Below are positions 16,386 through 25,821 of a stretch of DNA of 64,000 nt, one piece after another. Below the pieces are notes generated by a model. That model saw nothing but the letters and a program-made list of their open reading frames with translations. It did not search any database and was not told where the DNA came from. The stretch comes from Austwickia chelonae. GTDB lineage: Bacteria > Actinomycetota > Actinomycetes > Actinomycetales > Dermatophilaceae. Within the stretch, counting starts at the first letter, position 1, and every line of letters begins with the position of its first letter. The DNA lies in NCBI RefSeq assembly GCF_003391095.1, contig NZ_CP031447.1, forward strand, positions 2,604,001 through 2,668,000, read 5' to 3'. Position numbers and translations under genes: made by a program.

Positions 16386-18329
16386 TCACAGCTGGAGGTC
16401 GAGCGGGCCAGTACCATCCGTGGTCTCCGACACCGCAGGTCGATCGCCGGGGAGAGGAGTTCCGGCTGGGTCGAGCTGGGTCGAGGTGTTCCCCGGCAGG
16501 TCACGCGGCTGCTGACCGCGCGGGTCCTGCCAGGCCTGACGTGAGCCATCGCCCACGTCGACATTCGTACGTCCGAATCCTGCATCGGCCAGTTGGTCGC
16601 GAAGTTGATCCATGTTCTGACGCAACATGTCGCGAGCGCCGGAATCCGCAGCTTGCATCTGCACGGAGATCTCTCCGGCCTGCATGGTCACGGTTACTTT
16701 GACGCGGCCGAGACTGGCCGGGTCGAGCTGAAGTTCGACGTTGTAGGAGCCGTCGCGGCGTTGGATCACCGGGGCGATCGCGGTCAACAGTTGGCTGTGG
16801 ACCGGGGCGGGGGGCGCGGCGGCCTGGGCGGGCATGGAGTGTCCGGCCGTGGTGACCGAGGGTGCGTGGGCAGGAGGGGTGGCCAAGGGTGGTGGTGTCG
16901 GCTGCGTGGGGGCGGCGGCCCGGTCCGTGGCGGGCGTTGGTGTGCTGGACTCCGTCGGGGCGGTTTCGGTGGCCGGTGCGGACGACGGCTGAGGTTTCGC
17001 GGTCTGCGGGATGGTCGACGGGGTTTCGGTGTCGAGGGAGATCCGTCGGCCGTCCGGTTCGGCGGATGGTGGCCTGGTGGGCACGGCCTGCGCGGGCAGG
17101 GGAGTCCGGAGGGACTCGGAGGCCTCGGTGCCGGGCTGCGCCGCCGGGCCCTGGGCCATGGTGGAAGGTTCCGACGCTCCCGGGGTGTGTGGCAAGGAAG
17201 AATCGGCCGGGGCGGTGGCTGTTCCCAGGGTCTGCGGGAGGGACGTCTGCTGGGCGTGAATGGTGGAGAAGCCTCCGGTCGTCTGTCCGATGGCGAACTC
17301 AGGTTGGTCTGTCGTGGTGGCCGCTGTTGCGGGGGGTCCGCTGTTCAGGAGCTGCGCGGTGGTCGTGGTGCCGGTGACGGCCGGTGCGGCGGCAGTCTGC
17401 GGGGTGGGGGTCAGCGGTGCAGAGGTCGCCGCGTCAGCTGCCGGGGGTCGCTGGCCTGGCAGGAGGATTCCGTGGCCTCCGTTGGCTCCCGATACCGGTG
17501 CGCCCGGTTCCTCGGCCGCGGGGGAAGACATCGAAGTCATCCATGAATGAGGTTGGTTTTCTAGCGCATTCGCGGAAGGTGCCTCGTTCGCCGGAGAGCC
17601 TGGCACGGTAGTGGGTGCTGTCGAGGGTCCGTTGGCGGCTGTCAGACCGAAAGCTGCGCCGGGCTGCGCGGCCGAAGCGCCACCTGGCATCGACGAAGGC
17701 GTCTGAAGGCCGGCCGGCAGGTCGGCCCCAGGCACAGAGGACGCCGGAGCCACGACGACCTGACCGCCAGAAGCCGGTGCCGTGCCCACAGGTCCCACGC
17801 CTTGCGCGGGGTCGCCCTCGACGACCAGGCGTCCCATCGCCGACTGCTGTTGGTGCACCATGACGGCAAGTTCGACGCCCACGACCGACGCCGTCTGCGC
17901 CAGGACAGCATCCGTCAACGGAAAGCCCTCCGCGCCCGCCATCGGCACGGTCGGGGCCGCTGGTATCGCGGCAGGCTCTCCCGGGCCGGACGGTGTCGAA
18001 GCCACCGGCTGGTTCGTCCCTGCCGCCGTCTGCTCGCCCGGTCCACCCGACGGAGCCGGACGGGTAGCGGCGGGCGATGTCTGCGCCCGCCCCGACGCGG
18101 CGGCTGCGGGACGTCCCACGGGGCCGTTCTGCTCGTTCGGGACAGGCCGACCGGTGCTCTGTGCAGAACCGGATCTCACCCGAGGGGAAGACCCCGTCGG
18201 TTCCTGGGCAGTTCGCAGCTTCGCGCGCAGAGATTCCGCAAAAGTCTCCCGGTCGACCGGCCCTGCTCCGGGCCGCGGCGAAGGCACGGTCGAAGACATG
18301 TTGAGATCCTGCGGCACCCGGATCGTCAT
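16386..18329 (-). CDS. fliK: Flagellar hook-length control protein FliK
   Basis: 647 residues, long for the family. Residues 1 to about 520 are a low-complexity Pro/Ala/Thr/Ser/Gly-rich ruler; the folded C-terminal Flg_hook domain (about 525-600) has the ELQLDPASLGRVKV motif. FliK measures hook length and switches export specificity. Its ATG overlaps the stop of the upstream muramidase gene (ATGA). Opposite-strand open frames over this GC-rich gene are not genes. Confidence 0.92.
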   Translation of the reverse strand: MTIRVPQDLNMSSTVPSPRPGAGPVDRETFAESLRAKLRTAQEPTGSSPRVRSGSAQSTGRPVPNEQNGPVGRPAAAASGRAQTSPAATRPAPSGGPGEQTAAGTNQPVASTPSGPGEPAAIPAAPTVPMAGAEGFPLTDAVLAQTASVVGVELAVMVHQQQSAMGRLVVEGDPAQGVGPVGTAPASGGQVVVAPASSVPGADLPAGLQTPSSMPGGASAAQPGAAFGLTAANGPSTAPTTVPGSPANEAPSANALENQPHSWMTSMSSPAAEEPGAPVSGANGGHGILLPGQRPPAADAATSAPLTPTPQTAAAPAVTGTTTTAQLLNSGPPATAATTTDQPEFAIGQTTGGFSTIHAQQTSLPQTLGTATAPADSSLPHTPGASEPSTMAQGPAAQPGTEASESLRTPLPAQAVPTRPPSAEPDGRRISLDTETPSTIPQTAKPQPSSAPATETAPTESSTPTPATDRAAAPTQPTPPPLATPPAHAPSVTTAGHSMPAQAAAPPAPVHSQLLTAIAPVIQRRDGSYNVELQLDPASLGRVKVTVTMQAGEISVQMQAADSGARDMLRQNMDQLRDQLADAGFGRTNVDVGDGSRQAWQDPRGQQPRDLPGNTSTQLDPAGTPLPGDRPAVSETTDGTGPLDLQL

Positions 18330-19492
18330 GCGGATACTCCCCTGTCGGCCATGATGCGACGGATGTAGTTCTGTGTCTCGGCGTACGGCGGGATCCCGCC
18401 GTACCGTTGCACCGCACCCGGTCCTGCGTTGTACGCGGCCAGTGCGAGCTGGGTGGAACCGAAGGTGCGGAGGTTGTCGCGCAGCAGACGAGCTGCGCCG
18501 TCGACGGCCTGGGCCGGGTCGCGCGGGTTGACCTTCAGGCCTGCCGCGGTCCCCGGCATGATCTGCATCAGGCCGATCGCCCCGGCGGGGCTGACCGCGC
18601 CGGCGTTGAACCCGCTCTCCTGCTTGGCCACCGCAGCCAGCAAGGTCGCCGGCACGCCGTAACGGGCCTCCGCTTGCTGGAAGAGGGCCCTGAACTGGGC
18701 GGGAGCCTGGGCCAGCGCCGATCCGACCGGGCCGGAGCCGCCGGTCAGCCCGGCGGTGAAGGCCGCCGACCCGATCCGGGAAGCGCTCGACAGGTCCGGC
18801 CCGTCGGGGACGATCCGACGGATGGACACCGGGGTGGCGTAGACGCTCTGGATCTTGACCTTGTCGCCGGGCTCCGGCGCAGCGATCATCTGGTTGTTGC
18901 CGACGTAGATGGCGATGTGGTCGACCGGGCTGCCGAAGGCCAGCAGGTCACCGGGGCGAGCCTGGGCCAAGGAAGGTATCGCCGTCCCCATCTTCGCCTG
19001 GTCGGCGGCGACCCGGGGCAAGGAGATACCCAGGTCGCCATAAGCCTTCTGGACGAGACCGGAGCAGTCCAGACCCTGTGCGGAGGTACCGCCCCAGACG
19101 TAGGGAACGCCCAGGTACTTCTTCGCCGAGTCGACCACTGCGGCGCCACTGACGCCGACACCCGCAGCCAGTCCCCCGGCCAGAGGCGCACGAGCTGCGG
19201 CCGTCGTGCCGGAGATCCGAGAGTTACCCGAGGTGAAGGTGCCGCTGATGCCGCTGCCGCCACCGGTGGTGTTGTACGGGGAGACGTCGACCCCCGACCA
19301 GGGGAACTTCGTATTGTTGTAGTCACGTCCGATCAGGTCCTGGAGCTTGTAGTTCCAGGCGGTACGTCCGTTGAGCGCACCGTCGGCGCTGTACGTGCCC
19401 GGCTGCACCGGTGATCCGAAGTTGGAGAACTTCGCCTGGATCTCCGCGATGCGTGCCTGAACAGCGCCGATGCCTGACATGTCAACGCCCAT
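18326..19492 (-). CDS. NlpC/P60 endopeptidase fused to a lytic transglycosylase (FlgJ-position muramidase)
   Basis: 388 residues. Residues about 115-225 are an NlpC/P60 domain with Cys143 in LDCSG and His192 in DHIAIY; residues about 265-385 are an SLT domain with Glu292 in KQESGF, then GLMQIMPGTA and ALAAYNAGPG. The N-terminal 100 residues are variable and show no signal peptide, so export may go through the flagellar apparatus (inference). Its place between fliJ and fliK suggests it opens peptidoglycan for the rod, the role FlgJ plays in Proteobacteria. The start has GAAGGGG upstream and overlaps fliJ by 11 bp. Confidence 0.88.
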   Translation of the reverse strand: MGVDMSGIGAVQARIAEIQAKFSNFGSPVQPGTYSADGALNGRTAWNYKLQDLIGRDYNNTKFPWSGVDVSPYNTTGGGSGISGTFTSGNSRISGTTAAARAPLAGGLAAGVGVSGAAVVDSAKKYLGVPYVWGGTSAQGLDCSGLVQKAYGDLGISLPRVAADQAKMGTAIPSLAQARPGDLLAFGSPVDHIAIYVGNNQMIAAPEPGDKVKIQSVYATPVSIRRIVPDGPDLSSASRIGSAAFTAGLTGGSGPVGSALAQAPAQFRALFQQAEARYGVPATLLAAVAKQESGFNAGAVSPAGAIGLMQIMPGTAAGLKVNPRDPAQAVDGAARLLRDNLRTFGSTQLALAAYNAGPGAVQRYGGIPPYAETQNYIRRIMADRGVSA

Positions 19493-19925
19493 GACGCCCC
19501 TTCGTGTAGATGCCTGCCCTACTCTCTTCGGCAGTGCGCTGGTCAGCTGCGAGCGATTCGGCGAAAGCCGCTGCGTCCACGCGGTCCACGAGCCGCTCCA
19601 AACCCTGGCTCTTGATCCGGGCCAGCCGGACCTTGTCGCGGACCTCGTCGGCCTCGGACTCGGCGGCCGTGATGCCCCGCTCGGCGCCGCGCACCATCGC
19701 CGCCGCGGACGTGCTGTGCGCCAGATGCGCCCGGAAACGGTTCACATCACAGGATTCCGGCGGAGTGACCTCGCGCTGATAGCTCTCCTGCGCGGTGCTC
19801 AACCGCTCGTGAGCCGCCCGGATCCGGGCGTTCGCCGCAGCCAGTTCGCCCTTGGCGAGGTCCTCTTCCAACCGTCGGATCCGCAGCAGGGTCGCCAGCT
19901 GTCGACGCCGAGCCTTACCGGACAT
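19482..19925 (-). CDS. fliJ: Flagellar export protein FliJ
   Basis: 147 residues, almost entirely charged helix with heptad-like spacing, as expected for the coiled-coil stalk that sits in the FliI ATPase ring. Identity comes from the coiled-coil pattern, length and position directly after fliI. A 10-bp gap follows fliI. Confidence 0.85.
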   Translation of the reverse strand: MSGKARRRQLATLLRIRRLEEDLAKGELAAANARIRAAHERLSTAQESYQREVTPPESCDVNRFRAHLAHSTSAAAMVRGAERGITAAESEADEVRDKVRLARIKSQGLERLVDRVDAAAFAESLAADQRTAEESRAGIYTKGRHGR

Positions 19926-19935
19926 GCCGATCGCC

Positions 19936-21234
19936 TCACTCGGCGGTCGCGAGCTGATGCAGCCACGACCAGGTCGTGTCGGCCGGGGTCAGATCCTCCA
20001 GGTCCTGGCGGAGGAAACCGTCGATATCGGCCGACTGGCGCAAAGCCCGGTCGACCTGCGGGTTGCTGCCCGCGACATAAGCACCGATCTCGATGAGGTC
20101 CTTCGCATCGCGTTTCGCCGCCAACAGCTGACGGATCGTCACCGAATCGCCGCGCTGCTCCCGGGTCGTGATCGCCTTCTCCGCACGGGAGATCGACTCC
20201 AGGACGTCGATCGCCGGGAAATGCCCCGAGGTGGCCAACCGGCGGGAGAGCACGATGTGACCGTCCAGGATCGACCGGACGTTGTCCGCGATGGGATCGT
20301 TCAGGTCGTCGCCGTCGACGAGGACGGTGTACAGACCGGTGATGCTGCCTGTCGGAGCCGTCCCTGCCCGTTCCAGCAGTCGAGGCATCAACCCGAAAAC
20401 GCTCGGCGGATATCCACGAGTCGCCGGCGGCTCCCCCGAGGCCAGCCCGACCTCACGTTGCGCCATCGCGACCCGGGTCACCGAGTCCATGCACAGCACG
20501 ACGTCCTCGCCCTGGTCACGGAACCACTCCGCGATCCGGGTCGCCGTGAACGCCGCCCGTAGACGCACCAGCGCCGGTTCGTCGGAGGTCGCCACGACGA
20601 CCACGGCCCGGCGCAGCCCCTCCGGGCCGAGGTCGCCCTCGACGAACTCCCGGACCTCACGGCCACGCTCACCGACCAGCGCGAGAACACAGACCGGGGC
20701 GGTGGTCCCCTTCACGATCATCGACAGCAGGCTCGACTTGCCCACCCCCGAACCGGCGAAGATCCCGAGCCGTTGGCCTCGACCGCACGGGATCATCGCG
20801 TCGATGGCCCGCACCCCCAAAGGCATCGGAGTGTCGATCCGGTCGCGTTGCATCGCCGCCGGAGGTATCCCCGTCGAACTGACCAGCTGGACATTGCCCA
20901 AAGCTCCACGGCCGTCCATCGGCTCGCCCAGGGCGTTGACGACCCGGCCGAGCATCCCCCGGCCGACCGGTACTCGCAAAGGCCCCCCGGTCGACTGCAC
21001 CGGGCACCCTGAACGCACCCCGCGCAGGTCCGAGATCGGCATGCAGGTGGCCCGCCCATCACCCAAGGCGACCACCTCGGCCATGATCGGGCCCTCGTCG
21101 CCGATGATCCGCACGGCCTCACCGACGCCCAGTTCCAGGCCGGCGATCTCGATGGACAGACCCACCGCGCTGACCACTTTGCCGCTGATCGTGGGACGGG
21201 CAGCCGCGCACAGCTGATCCATCAGCGCCCTCAT
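19936..21234 (-). CDS. fliI: Flagellum-specific ATPase FliI
   Basis: 432 residues. Walker A motif AGSGVGKSS with Lys166, Walker B region VVLCMDSVTR, and the RGYPPSVFGLMPRLLERAG block that marks type III secretion ATPases. It powers or aids unfolding and delivery of export substrates with FliH and FliJ. ATGA overlap with fliH. Length is normal. Confidence 0.97.
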   Translation of the reverse strand: MRALMDQLCAAARPTISGKVVSAVGLSIEIAGLELGVGEAVRIIGDEGPIMAEVVALGDGRATCMPISDLRGVRSGCPVQSTGGPLRVPVGRGMLGRVVNALGEPMDGRGALGNVQLVSSTGIPPAAMQRDRIDTPMPLGVRAIDAMIPCGRGQRLGIFAGSGVGKSSLLSMIVKGTTAPVCVLALVGERGREVREFVEGDLGPEGLRRAVVVVATSDEPALVRLRAAFTATRIAEWFRDQGEDVVLCMDSVTRVAMAQREVGLASGEPPATRGYPPSVFGLMPRLLERAGTAPTGSITGLYTVLVDGDDLNDPIADNVRSILDGHIVLSRRLATSGHFPAIDVLESISRAEKAITTREQRGDSVTIRQLLAAKRDAKDLIEIGAYVAGSNPQVDRALRQSADIDGFLRQDLEDLTPADTTWSWLHQLATAE

Positions 21235-21953
21235 GGGCGAATCACCTTACGGACCCGTTCGAAGGCCGGACCGTACTGGGCGTCGATCTCCAGGTTCTCG
21301 GCCGCCACGAGAGCGCCACCGCGTTCCACCGCTGGGTCGCCGACCAGTCGGGTGATCTCCCATTCGGGCATGTCGTGCACGAACTGCTGGATCTGTTCCA
21401 GGTCGTCCGGGTGCAGACGCACCGTGACCGACACCCCGCGGGACACACCGGACATCGCCCGGATCAGCGCGTCCTTCGCCCCGCACCCGTCGACCTGGAG
21501 GTGGTGGCCCACCAGTGACTCGGCGAGCTCCACCGTCATCGACGCGATCAGGTCGTACAGCTCGTCCAAGGTGGGGGTCTGCACCTGCACCGCCTGTTGA
21601 GCAGCTTGGGTGACCCGGGTCACCAGATCCTCGATGTAGGCGTTGTAGCGGGTGCGGTCGATCTCGTCACGTTCGGCGAGCAGACGCTTCTGCTCCTGCA
21701 TCAACGCCAGGCCTTCCTGCCGTCCGGCCTCGTAACCGGCGGCGTGACCGGCCCGGAAACCCCGAGCTCTGGCTTCCAGCGCAGCCTGCTCGACGACGGC
21801 TTCCAAGTGCGGATCGACCAGGCGAGGATCGGCCCGTCCCGGCGTGACATAGGTCGTCGAAGCCAGATCGGAGGACATCCGGGCCGGGCGGACCGGCGAC
21901 GGATGTTCCCCACCTCGCAGGACGTAACCGCGGGAAGGCAGCGAGCTAGGCAA
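21231..21953 (-). CDS. fliH: Flagellar assembly protein FliH
   Basis: 240 residues. A disordered N-terminus, then a GxxxG-like helical stretch (AGHAAGYEAGRQEG, about residues 68-81) characteristic of FliH, and a C-terminal domain that binds FliI. FliH holds FliI and regulates it. Overlaps fliG by 8 bp and fliI by 4 bp. Confidence 0.9.
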   Translation of the reverse strand: MPSSLPSRGYVLRGGEHPSPVRPARMSSDLASTTYVTPGRADPRLVDPHLEAVVEQAALEARARGFRAGHAAGYEAGRQEGLALMQEQKRLLAERDEIDRTRYNAYIEDLVTRVTQAAQQAVQVQTPTLDELYDLIASMTVELAESLVGHHLQVDGCGAKDALIRAMSGVSRGVSVTVRLHPDDLEQIQQFVHDMPEWEITRLVGDPAVERGGALVAAENLEIDAQYGPAFERVRKVIRP

Positions 21954-22956
21954 CGAACTCGTCGCTTCCGCTGCGGCTCACCACGATCTCGCCGGCTTCC
22001 TCCAACATGCGGATCTGCCGGATGACCACGGCCTGGGACTCCTCGACCTGCTTGAGACGCACCGGGCCGAGGATCGAGATCTCGTCGGCCAGGGAGAGCG
22101 CGGCCCGCTCGGACATATTGCGGGTGATCTTCTCCCGGACGTCCTCGCGAACACCTTTGAGCGCCACCGCGAGGTCCTTGGAGTCGACCTTGCGGAGCAC
22201 CACCTGAACCGCGCGATCGTCCAGGCCGACGATGTCCTCGAACATGAACATGTGGGCACGGACCTCTTCAGCGAGGTCGAGATCACGCTTCTCCAAGCCT
22301 TCCAGGATGAGCCGTTCAGTCGTCCGGTCGGACTGGTTGATGACGTCGACCAGCGACTTCAGGCCGCCGACATTGCTGTAGTCGCTGGCCTGCACGAGCG
22401 TCGACAGGCGCCGCTCCAGGTGAGCCTCGACCTGTTTGACGATCTCCGGGCTGGTGCGGTCCATGATGGCCAGCCGGTGGGCGACCTCGGCCTGCACCTC
22501 CGGAGCCAGGCCCGAGAGGATGATCGCGGCAGCATCAGGTTCCATGTGGGCCAGCACGAGCGTCACCGTCTGCGGGTGCTCGTCCTGCAAGTAGGACAGG
22601 ATCAGCTTCGCATCGACCCGGCGCAAGAACTCGAAGGGCATTTCGACCAGGCTGGCCGTGAGCCGTTGCATCACCTCGTGGGCCCGTTCCTGACCCATCG
22701 TGGCGATCAGGACCTCCTCGGCGAAGTTCACCCCGCCTTGGACGTAGTACTGCCGAGCCTGGGCGAGCTGACGGAATTCCTCCAGCACTTCGTCGAGGGT
22801 GTCGACATCGACGCTGTCCAGACGAGCGATCTCGGCGGTCAACGCCTCGACCTCGGCCGGCCTGAGCATCTTCATGATCTGGGCGGAATGTTCGGTACCC
22901 AGTTGGACGAGGAGGATGGCCGCCTTACGCAGGCCTGTCATCTGTGTGACGGTCAT
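21946..22956 (-). CDS. fliG: Flagellar motor switch protein FliG
   Basis: 336 residues, the usual length. N-terminal MS-ring binding domain (GLRKAAILL), central EHPQTVTLVLAHM block near residue 125 and the C-terminal charged torque helix region (RKVDSKDLAVALKG). FliG transmits stator force to the rotor. It starts 3 bp after fliF ends. Confidence 0.97.
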   Translation of the reverse strand: MTVTQMTGLRKAAILLVQLGTEHSAQIMKMLRPAEVEALTAEIARLDSVDVDTLDEVLEEFRQLAQARQYYVQGGVNFAEEVLIATMGQERAHEVMQRLTASLVEMPFEFLRRVDAKLILSYLQDEHPQTVTLVLAHMEPDAAAIILSGLAPEVQAEVAHRLAIMDRTSPEIVKQVEAHLERRLSTLVQASDYSNVGGLKSLVDVINQSDRTTERLILEGLEKRDLDLAEEVRAHMFMFEDIVGLDDRAVQVVLRKVDSKDLAVALKGVREDVREKITRNMSERAALSLADEISILGPVRLKQVEESQAVVIRQIRMLEEAGEIVVSRSGSDEFVA

Positions 22957-22959
22957 CGA

Positions 22960-24570
22960 TCAGTTCCGTTCCGATATCCAGCCCCGCAGGAGGCGCGCGA
23001 CTTCGTCCGGGTCTTCTTCGACGAGGCTGCCGATCTCTTCGCGGGCCATGACACGTGCCTGGCTCTGCGGGTCGACCGGGGTGGCCTCGATGACTGGCAG
23101 CGGGTCGGATTCCAGGGAGTACTCCAGCGGCGGGTCGGCCGGAGTGGGCGGAAGTTCGCCGGCGGTGGCCGAGGGCAGTTCGCCCAGGTCGACGACTTCC
23201 GGTTCCTTCCTGCTCTTCCGGAAGCCGATCAGCAGCGCCAGCAGGAGGAGAAGCACCAGTCCGGCGTTCTTCGCCAGGTCGATCAGTTCGCCCTGTCGGG
23301 CCTGGGCTGCCTCGGTGTCGGCCTTGGCCTTCGCCGCTTCGGCGGCTTTGGTGTCGAAGGCCAGTTTGCTGACCTCGATGGCGTCGCCGCGGGCCTGGTC
23401 GATGCCGGCTGCTGCGCCGAGCAGCTGTTTGATCTCGGCCGCGTTGTAGATACCCGCGTTCTTCGTGTCGAGGGCGATGGCCACGTTCAGTTTCTTGATG
23501 GAGCCCTTGGCCAGGTCCTTCGTGGTCTTCTGCACCCCGTACGGGTTCTGCTTGGTGAAGTCTTCCTTGGTGTATTCGTTCTTGCTGGAACCCTGGTCCA
23601 ACCCGGGGACGGTGATGTTGTCCGGGCCGAGCACACCGCCGACGGCCTGACCGGAGGCGCCGGTCATCTTCTCCGTGCTGCGCTGCTCCACCACCGGCGG
23701 GTCGCCGGCCTTGGACAGGACGTACTCCTGGCGTTCGACCTTCGTGTTGTCGAAGTCGAGGTCGGCCTGCACGCTCGCGGTGGAGTTACCCGGCCCGACG
23801 ATGGTGTCGAGGAATTTCTGCACCTGGGCGGTCTTCTGCGCGGAGACGGCCCGGATCTGGTCGGCGCGGGCGTCGAGTCCGCCGACGCCACCACCTTCCT
23901 CGGTGTATCGCGTACCCAGGGCGTCGGTCACGGTGACGGCGGACGGTTCGAGCTTCGGCACGGCCGAGCTGACCAGGTGAACGACCGCGTCGACCTGCCC
24001 GGTCTGCAATTTGGCGTTGTTCTGCATGGTGACCTGGACCGACGCCGACGGCTTGGTCTGTTCGTCCTGGTACGGAGAGTTCTCGCCGAGCGCGAGGTAG
24101 ACCTTCGCCTCGCGGACCTTGTCGATCTGTTTGATCGTGTTGGCCAGTTCGCCCTCGATGGCTCGTTTGGCGGTGAGTTTCTGCTGGAAGTCGCTGGAGC
24201 CCAGGCTCGACTTGTCGAGGATGCCGTAGCCCTTCGACTCGGGGCTGTTCTGCGGGAGACCCGCTCCTGCCAGGTCCAGGCGTGCCTGGTCGGACCGTGA
24301 GGAGGGCACGAGGATGGTGTTCCCGCCGTCGCCCAGCTCGTAGGGAACACCGGTCTCCTTGAGCTTGGTGGAGATCGCGGCAGCATCCGAGGAGGAAAGG
24401 TTGGTGAAGATGGGGGTCATCGTGGGTCGGCTCGCCCAGTTCACGAAGACGATGGCACCGACGATCGCCACGACGACGGCAATCACCGTCACCGCGCGCT
24501 GACCGGGGGTGAAGCCGTCGAAGACGCCTTTGGCGCGTCCTAGAACGGCTTGAAACTTGATGTTCTTCAC
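22960..24570 (-). CDS. fliF: Flagellar MS-ring protein FliF
   Basis: 536 residues with membrane segments at about 25-46 and about 428-447, an extracellular ring-building region between them (YceA/YscJ-type fold, with LVPSSRSDQARLDLAG), and a cytoplasmic tail that binds FliG (EDPDEVARLLRGW). GTG start overlaps the fliE stop (GTGA). Confidence 0.97.
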   Translation of the reverse strand: MKNIKFQAVLGRAKGVFDGFTPGQRAVTVIAVVVAIVGAIVFVNWASRPTMTPIFTNLSSSDAAAISTKLKETGVPYELGDGGNTILVPSSRSDQARLDLAGAGLPQNSPESKGYGILDKSSLGSSDFQQKLTAKRAIEGELANTIKQIDKVREAKVYLALGENSPYQDEQTKPSASVQVTMQNNAKLQTGQVDAVVHLVSSAVPKLEPSAVTVTDALGTRYTEEGGGVGGLDARADQIRAVSAQKTAQVQKFLDTIVGPGNSTASVQADLDFDNTKVERQEYVLSKAGDPPVVEQRSTEKMTGASGQAVGGVLGPDNITVPGLDQGSSKNEYTKEDFTKQNPYGVQKTTKDLAKGSIKKLNVAIALDTKNAGIYNAAEIKQLLGAAAGIDQARGDAIEVSKLAFDTKAAEAAKAKADTEAAQARQGELIDLAKNAGLVLLLLLALLIGFRKSRKEPEVVDLGELPSATAGELPPTPADPPLEYSLESDPLPVIEATPVDPQSQARVMAREEIGSLVEEDPDEVARLLRGWISERN

Positions 24571-24902
24571 AGGGGCATCCGCATGATCTCGTTGAAGGCT
24601 TCGACGGCCTTGTTACGGACGTTGACGACGAGCTGGGTGGCGACCGTGGCTTCGTTCGCCGCGATCGTGTAGTCGTGGATGTCGCTCAGATCACCGGTGA
24701 CGGCCTTGACCGCCAGGGTGTCGCTGGTCCGGTGCAGCGCGTCCAGCTCACCGATCTTGCGGGCCAGGACAGCGCCGAACTCGCCCTGCGAGGGCGAACC
24801 GACCGCGGACGGGGTGGTGAGCTTGTCCACGCCGGTCAGGTCGCGGACGCCGCCGATCCCGAAGGAGGGGATCGTGGAGATGCCAGGAATGGAGAAAGTC
24901 AC
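24567..24902 (-). CDS. fliE: Flagellar hook-basal body protein FliE
   Basis: 111 residues from a GTG that overlaps the flgC stop. The C-terminal part has the conserved YTIAANEATVATQLVVNVRNK-like helix and EIMRM ending. FliE joins the MS ring to the rod. An N-terminal extension is rich in Gly/Thr. Confidence 0.93.
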   Translation of the reverse strand: MTFSIPGISTIPSFGIGGVRDLTGVDKLTTPSAVGSPSQGEFGAVLARKIGELDALHRTSDTLAVKAVTGDLSDIHDYTIAANEATVATQLVVNVRNKAVEAFNEIMRMPL

Positions 24903-25297
24903 TTGCCGATTCCGATCGCCGCTTCGTACATGGTCCGGCTGCGTTCCACGACGGCGAGGTTCGCCTGGTAGGAGCGCTGCGCAAGGATCAGATGTGCCAT
25001 CTGGTCCGAAAGGTTGATGTCGGGGATGCGGACATTGCCCTGGGCATCGGCCAACGGGTGGGTCGGGTCGGAGACGACCCGACCGTTGGGGTCGCCGAAG
25101 AGCGTCCCGGCCACATAGGCCCCGCCGTTGTTGCCGTACTGGTTGGCCCGGGCGACGATGTACCGTGCTTGGAAGGCTCGCTCATCGGTCCGGCTGACAT
25201 TGTTCATGTTCGAGATGTTGTCCGAGACCGCGTCCAACCATTTGCGGTCCACGACGAGCCCGGTGTAGGCGATATTCATCGCGCCGAAGATGCTCAT
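24899..25297 (-). CDS. flgC: Flagellar basal-body rod protein FlgC
   Basis: 132 residues from the ATG at 25295-25297, preceded by GAGGAGG; a longer open frame upstream overlaps flgB and is not used. Shows the rod motif SDNISNMNNVSRTDE and the C-terminal AQRSYQANLAVVE helix. Part of the proximal rod with FlgB. Confidence 0.95.
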   Translation of the reverse strand: MSIFGAMNIAYTGLVVDRKWLDAVSDNISNMNNVSRTDERAFQARYIVARANQYGNNGGAYVAGTLFGDPNGRVVSDPTHPLADAQGNVRIPDINLSDQMAHLILAQRSYQANLAVVERSRTMYEAAIGIGK

Positions 25298-25308
25298 GTC
25301 GGTCCTCC

Positions 25309-25665
25309 TCAGCCCTGGCCGGTGATGGCGATCCGGAGACGCTGGAACTTGGTGCTCACTGCGGCGCTGGCGAGTTGCGTGGTGAGCAGGGTCTGTTGGC
25401 TGGCGAGGGTTTCCTCGTCCAGGTTCACGTTCGACCCGTTGGTGCGGGTGGGTTCCAGGGAGCGGGCCCGGTCGATGCCGGCAGCGCCGGGTCGCCCGTT
25501 GGCGTAGGCCCGTTTGAGGCTGGTCTCGAAGTCGATCTTCCCGGCGAGGTAACCAGGGGTCTCGATATTGGCGATGTTGTTCGCAATGGTGCGCTGGCGC
25601 AGTGACAGCCCGGTCAGGGACTGGTGCAGTGCGCTGAGGGTGTTGTCGCCGGTGAGACTGATCAT
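25309..25665 (-). CDS. flgB: Flagellar basal-body rod protein FlgB
   Basis: 118 residues from the ATG at 25663-25665 with GGGGGA six bases upstream. The N-terminal signature RQRTIANNIANIETPGY is diagnostic. First gene of the rod/hook operon, read from the promoter at 25781-25807. It is followed by flgC after 11 bp. Confidence 0.94.
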   Translation of the reverse strand: MISLTGDNTLSALHQSLTGLSLRQRTIANNIANIETPGYLAGKIDFETSLKRAYANGRPGAAGIDRARSLEPTRTNGSNVNLDEETLASQQTLLTTQLASAAVSTKFQRLRIAITGQG

Positions 25666-25780
25666 CTGGTATCCCCCGATGGGTGACGGTGGTGGATGCG
25701 GGAGCCCGGGTGGGGACGGTCCCTCCGCCAAAGTCGTGTCGGCGGTCCGTGCCGGAAGCGGCCATCCGTGGCCTAGTTCT

Positions 25781-25807
25781 CCATCGGCCGGGGGCTGGCT
25801 TCCCTGA
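25781..25807 (-). promoter_or_regulatory. FliA/sigma28-type promoter for the flgB-to-flgE operon
   Basis: TCAGG, 14 bp, GCCGATGG in the gap 25666-25821. Expected transcription start near 25773 gives a leader of about 108 nt before flgB. Confidence 0.65.
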
Positions 25808-25821
25808 GCCGAACGGGAGCT

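Noticed and set aside
16593-17546. Long plus-strand open frame opposite fliK
   Set aside because: Gly/Arg-rich shadow of the low-complexity fliK gene; no motif, no ribosome binding site.
22252-24300. 682-codon plus-strand open frame opposite fliF and fliG
   Set aside because: Antisense frame of two clear flagellar genes; His/Asp/Leu-rich composition typical of such shadows.
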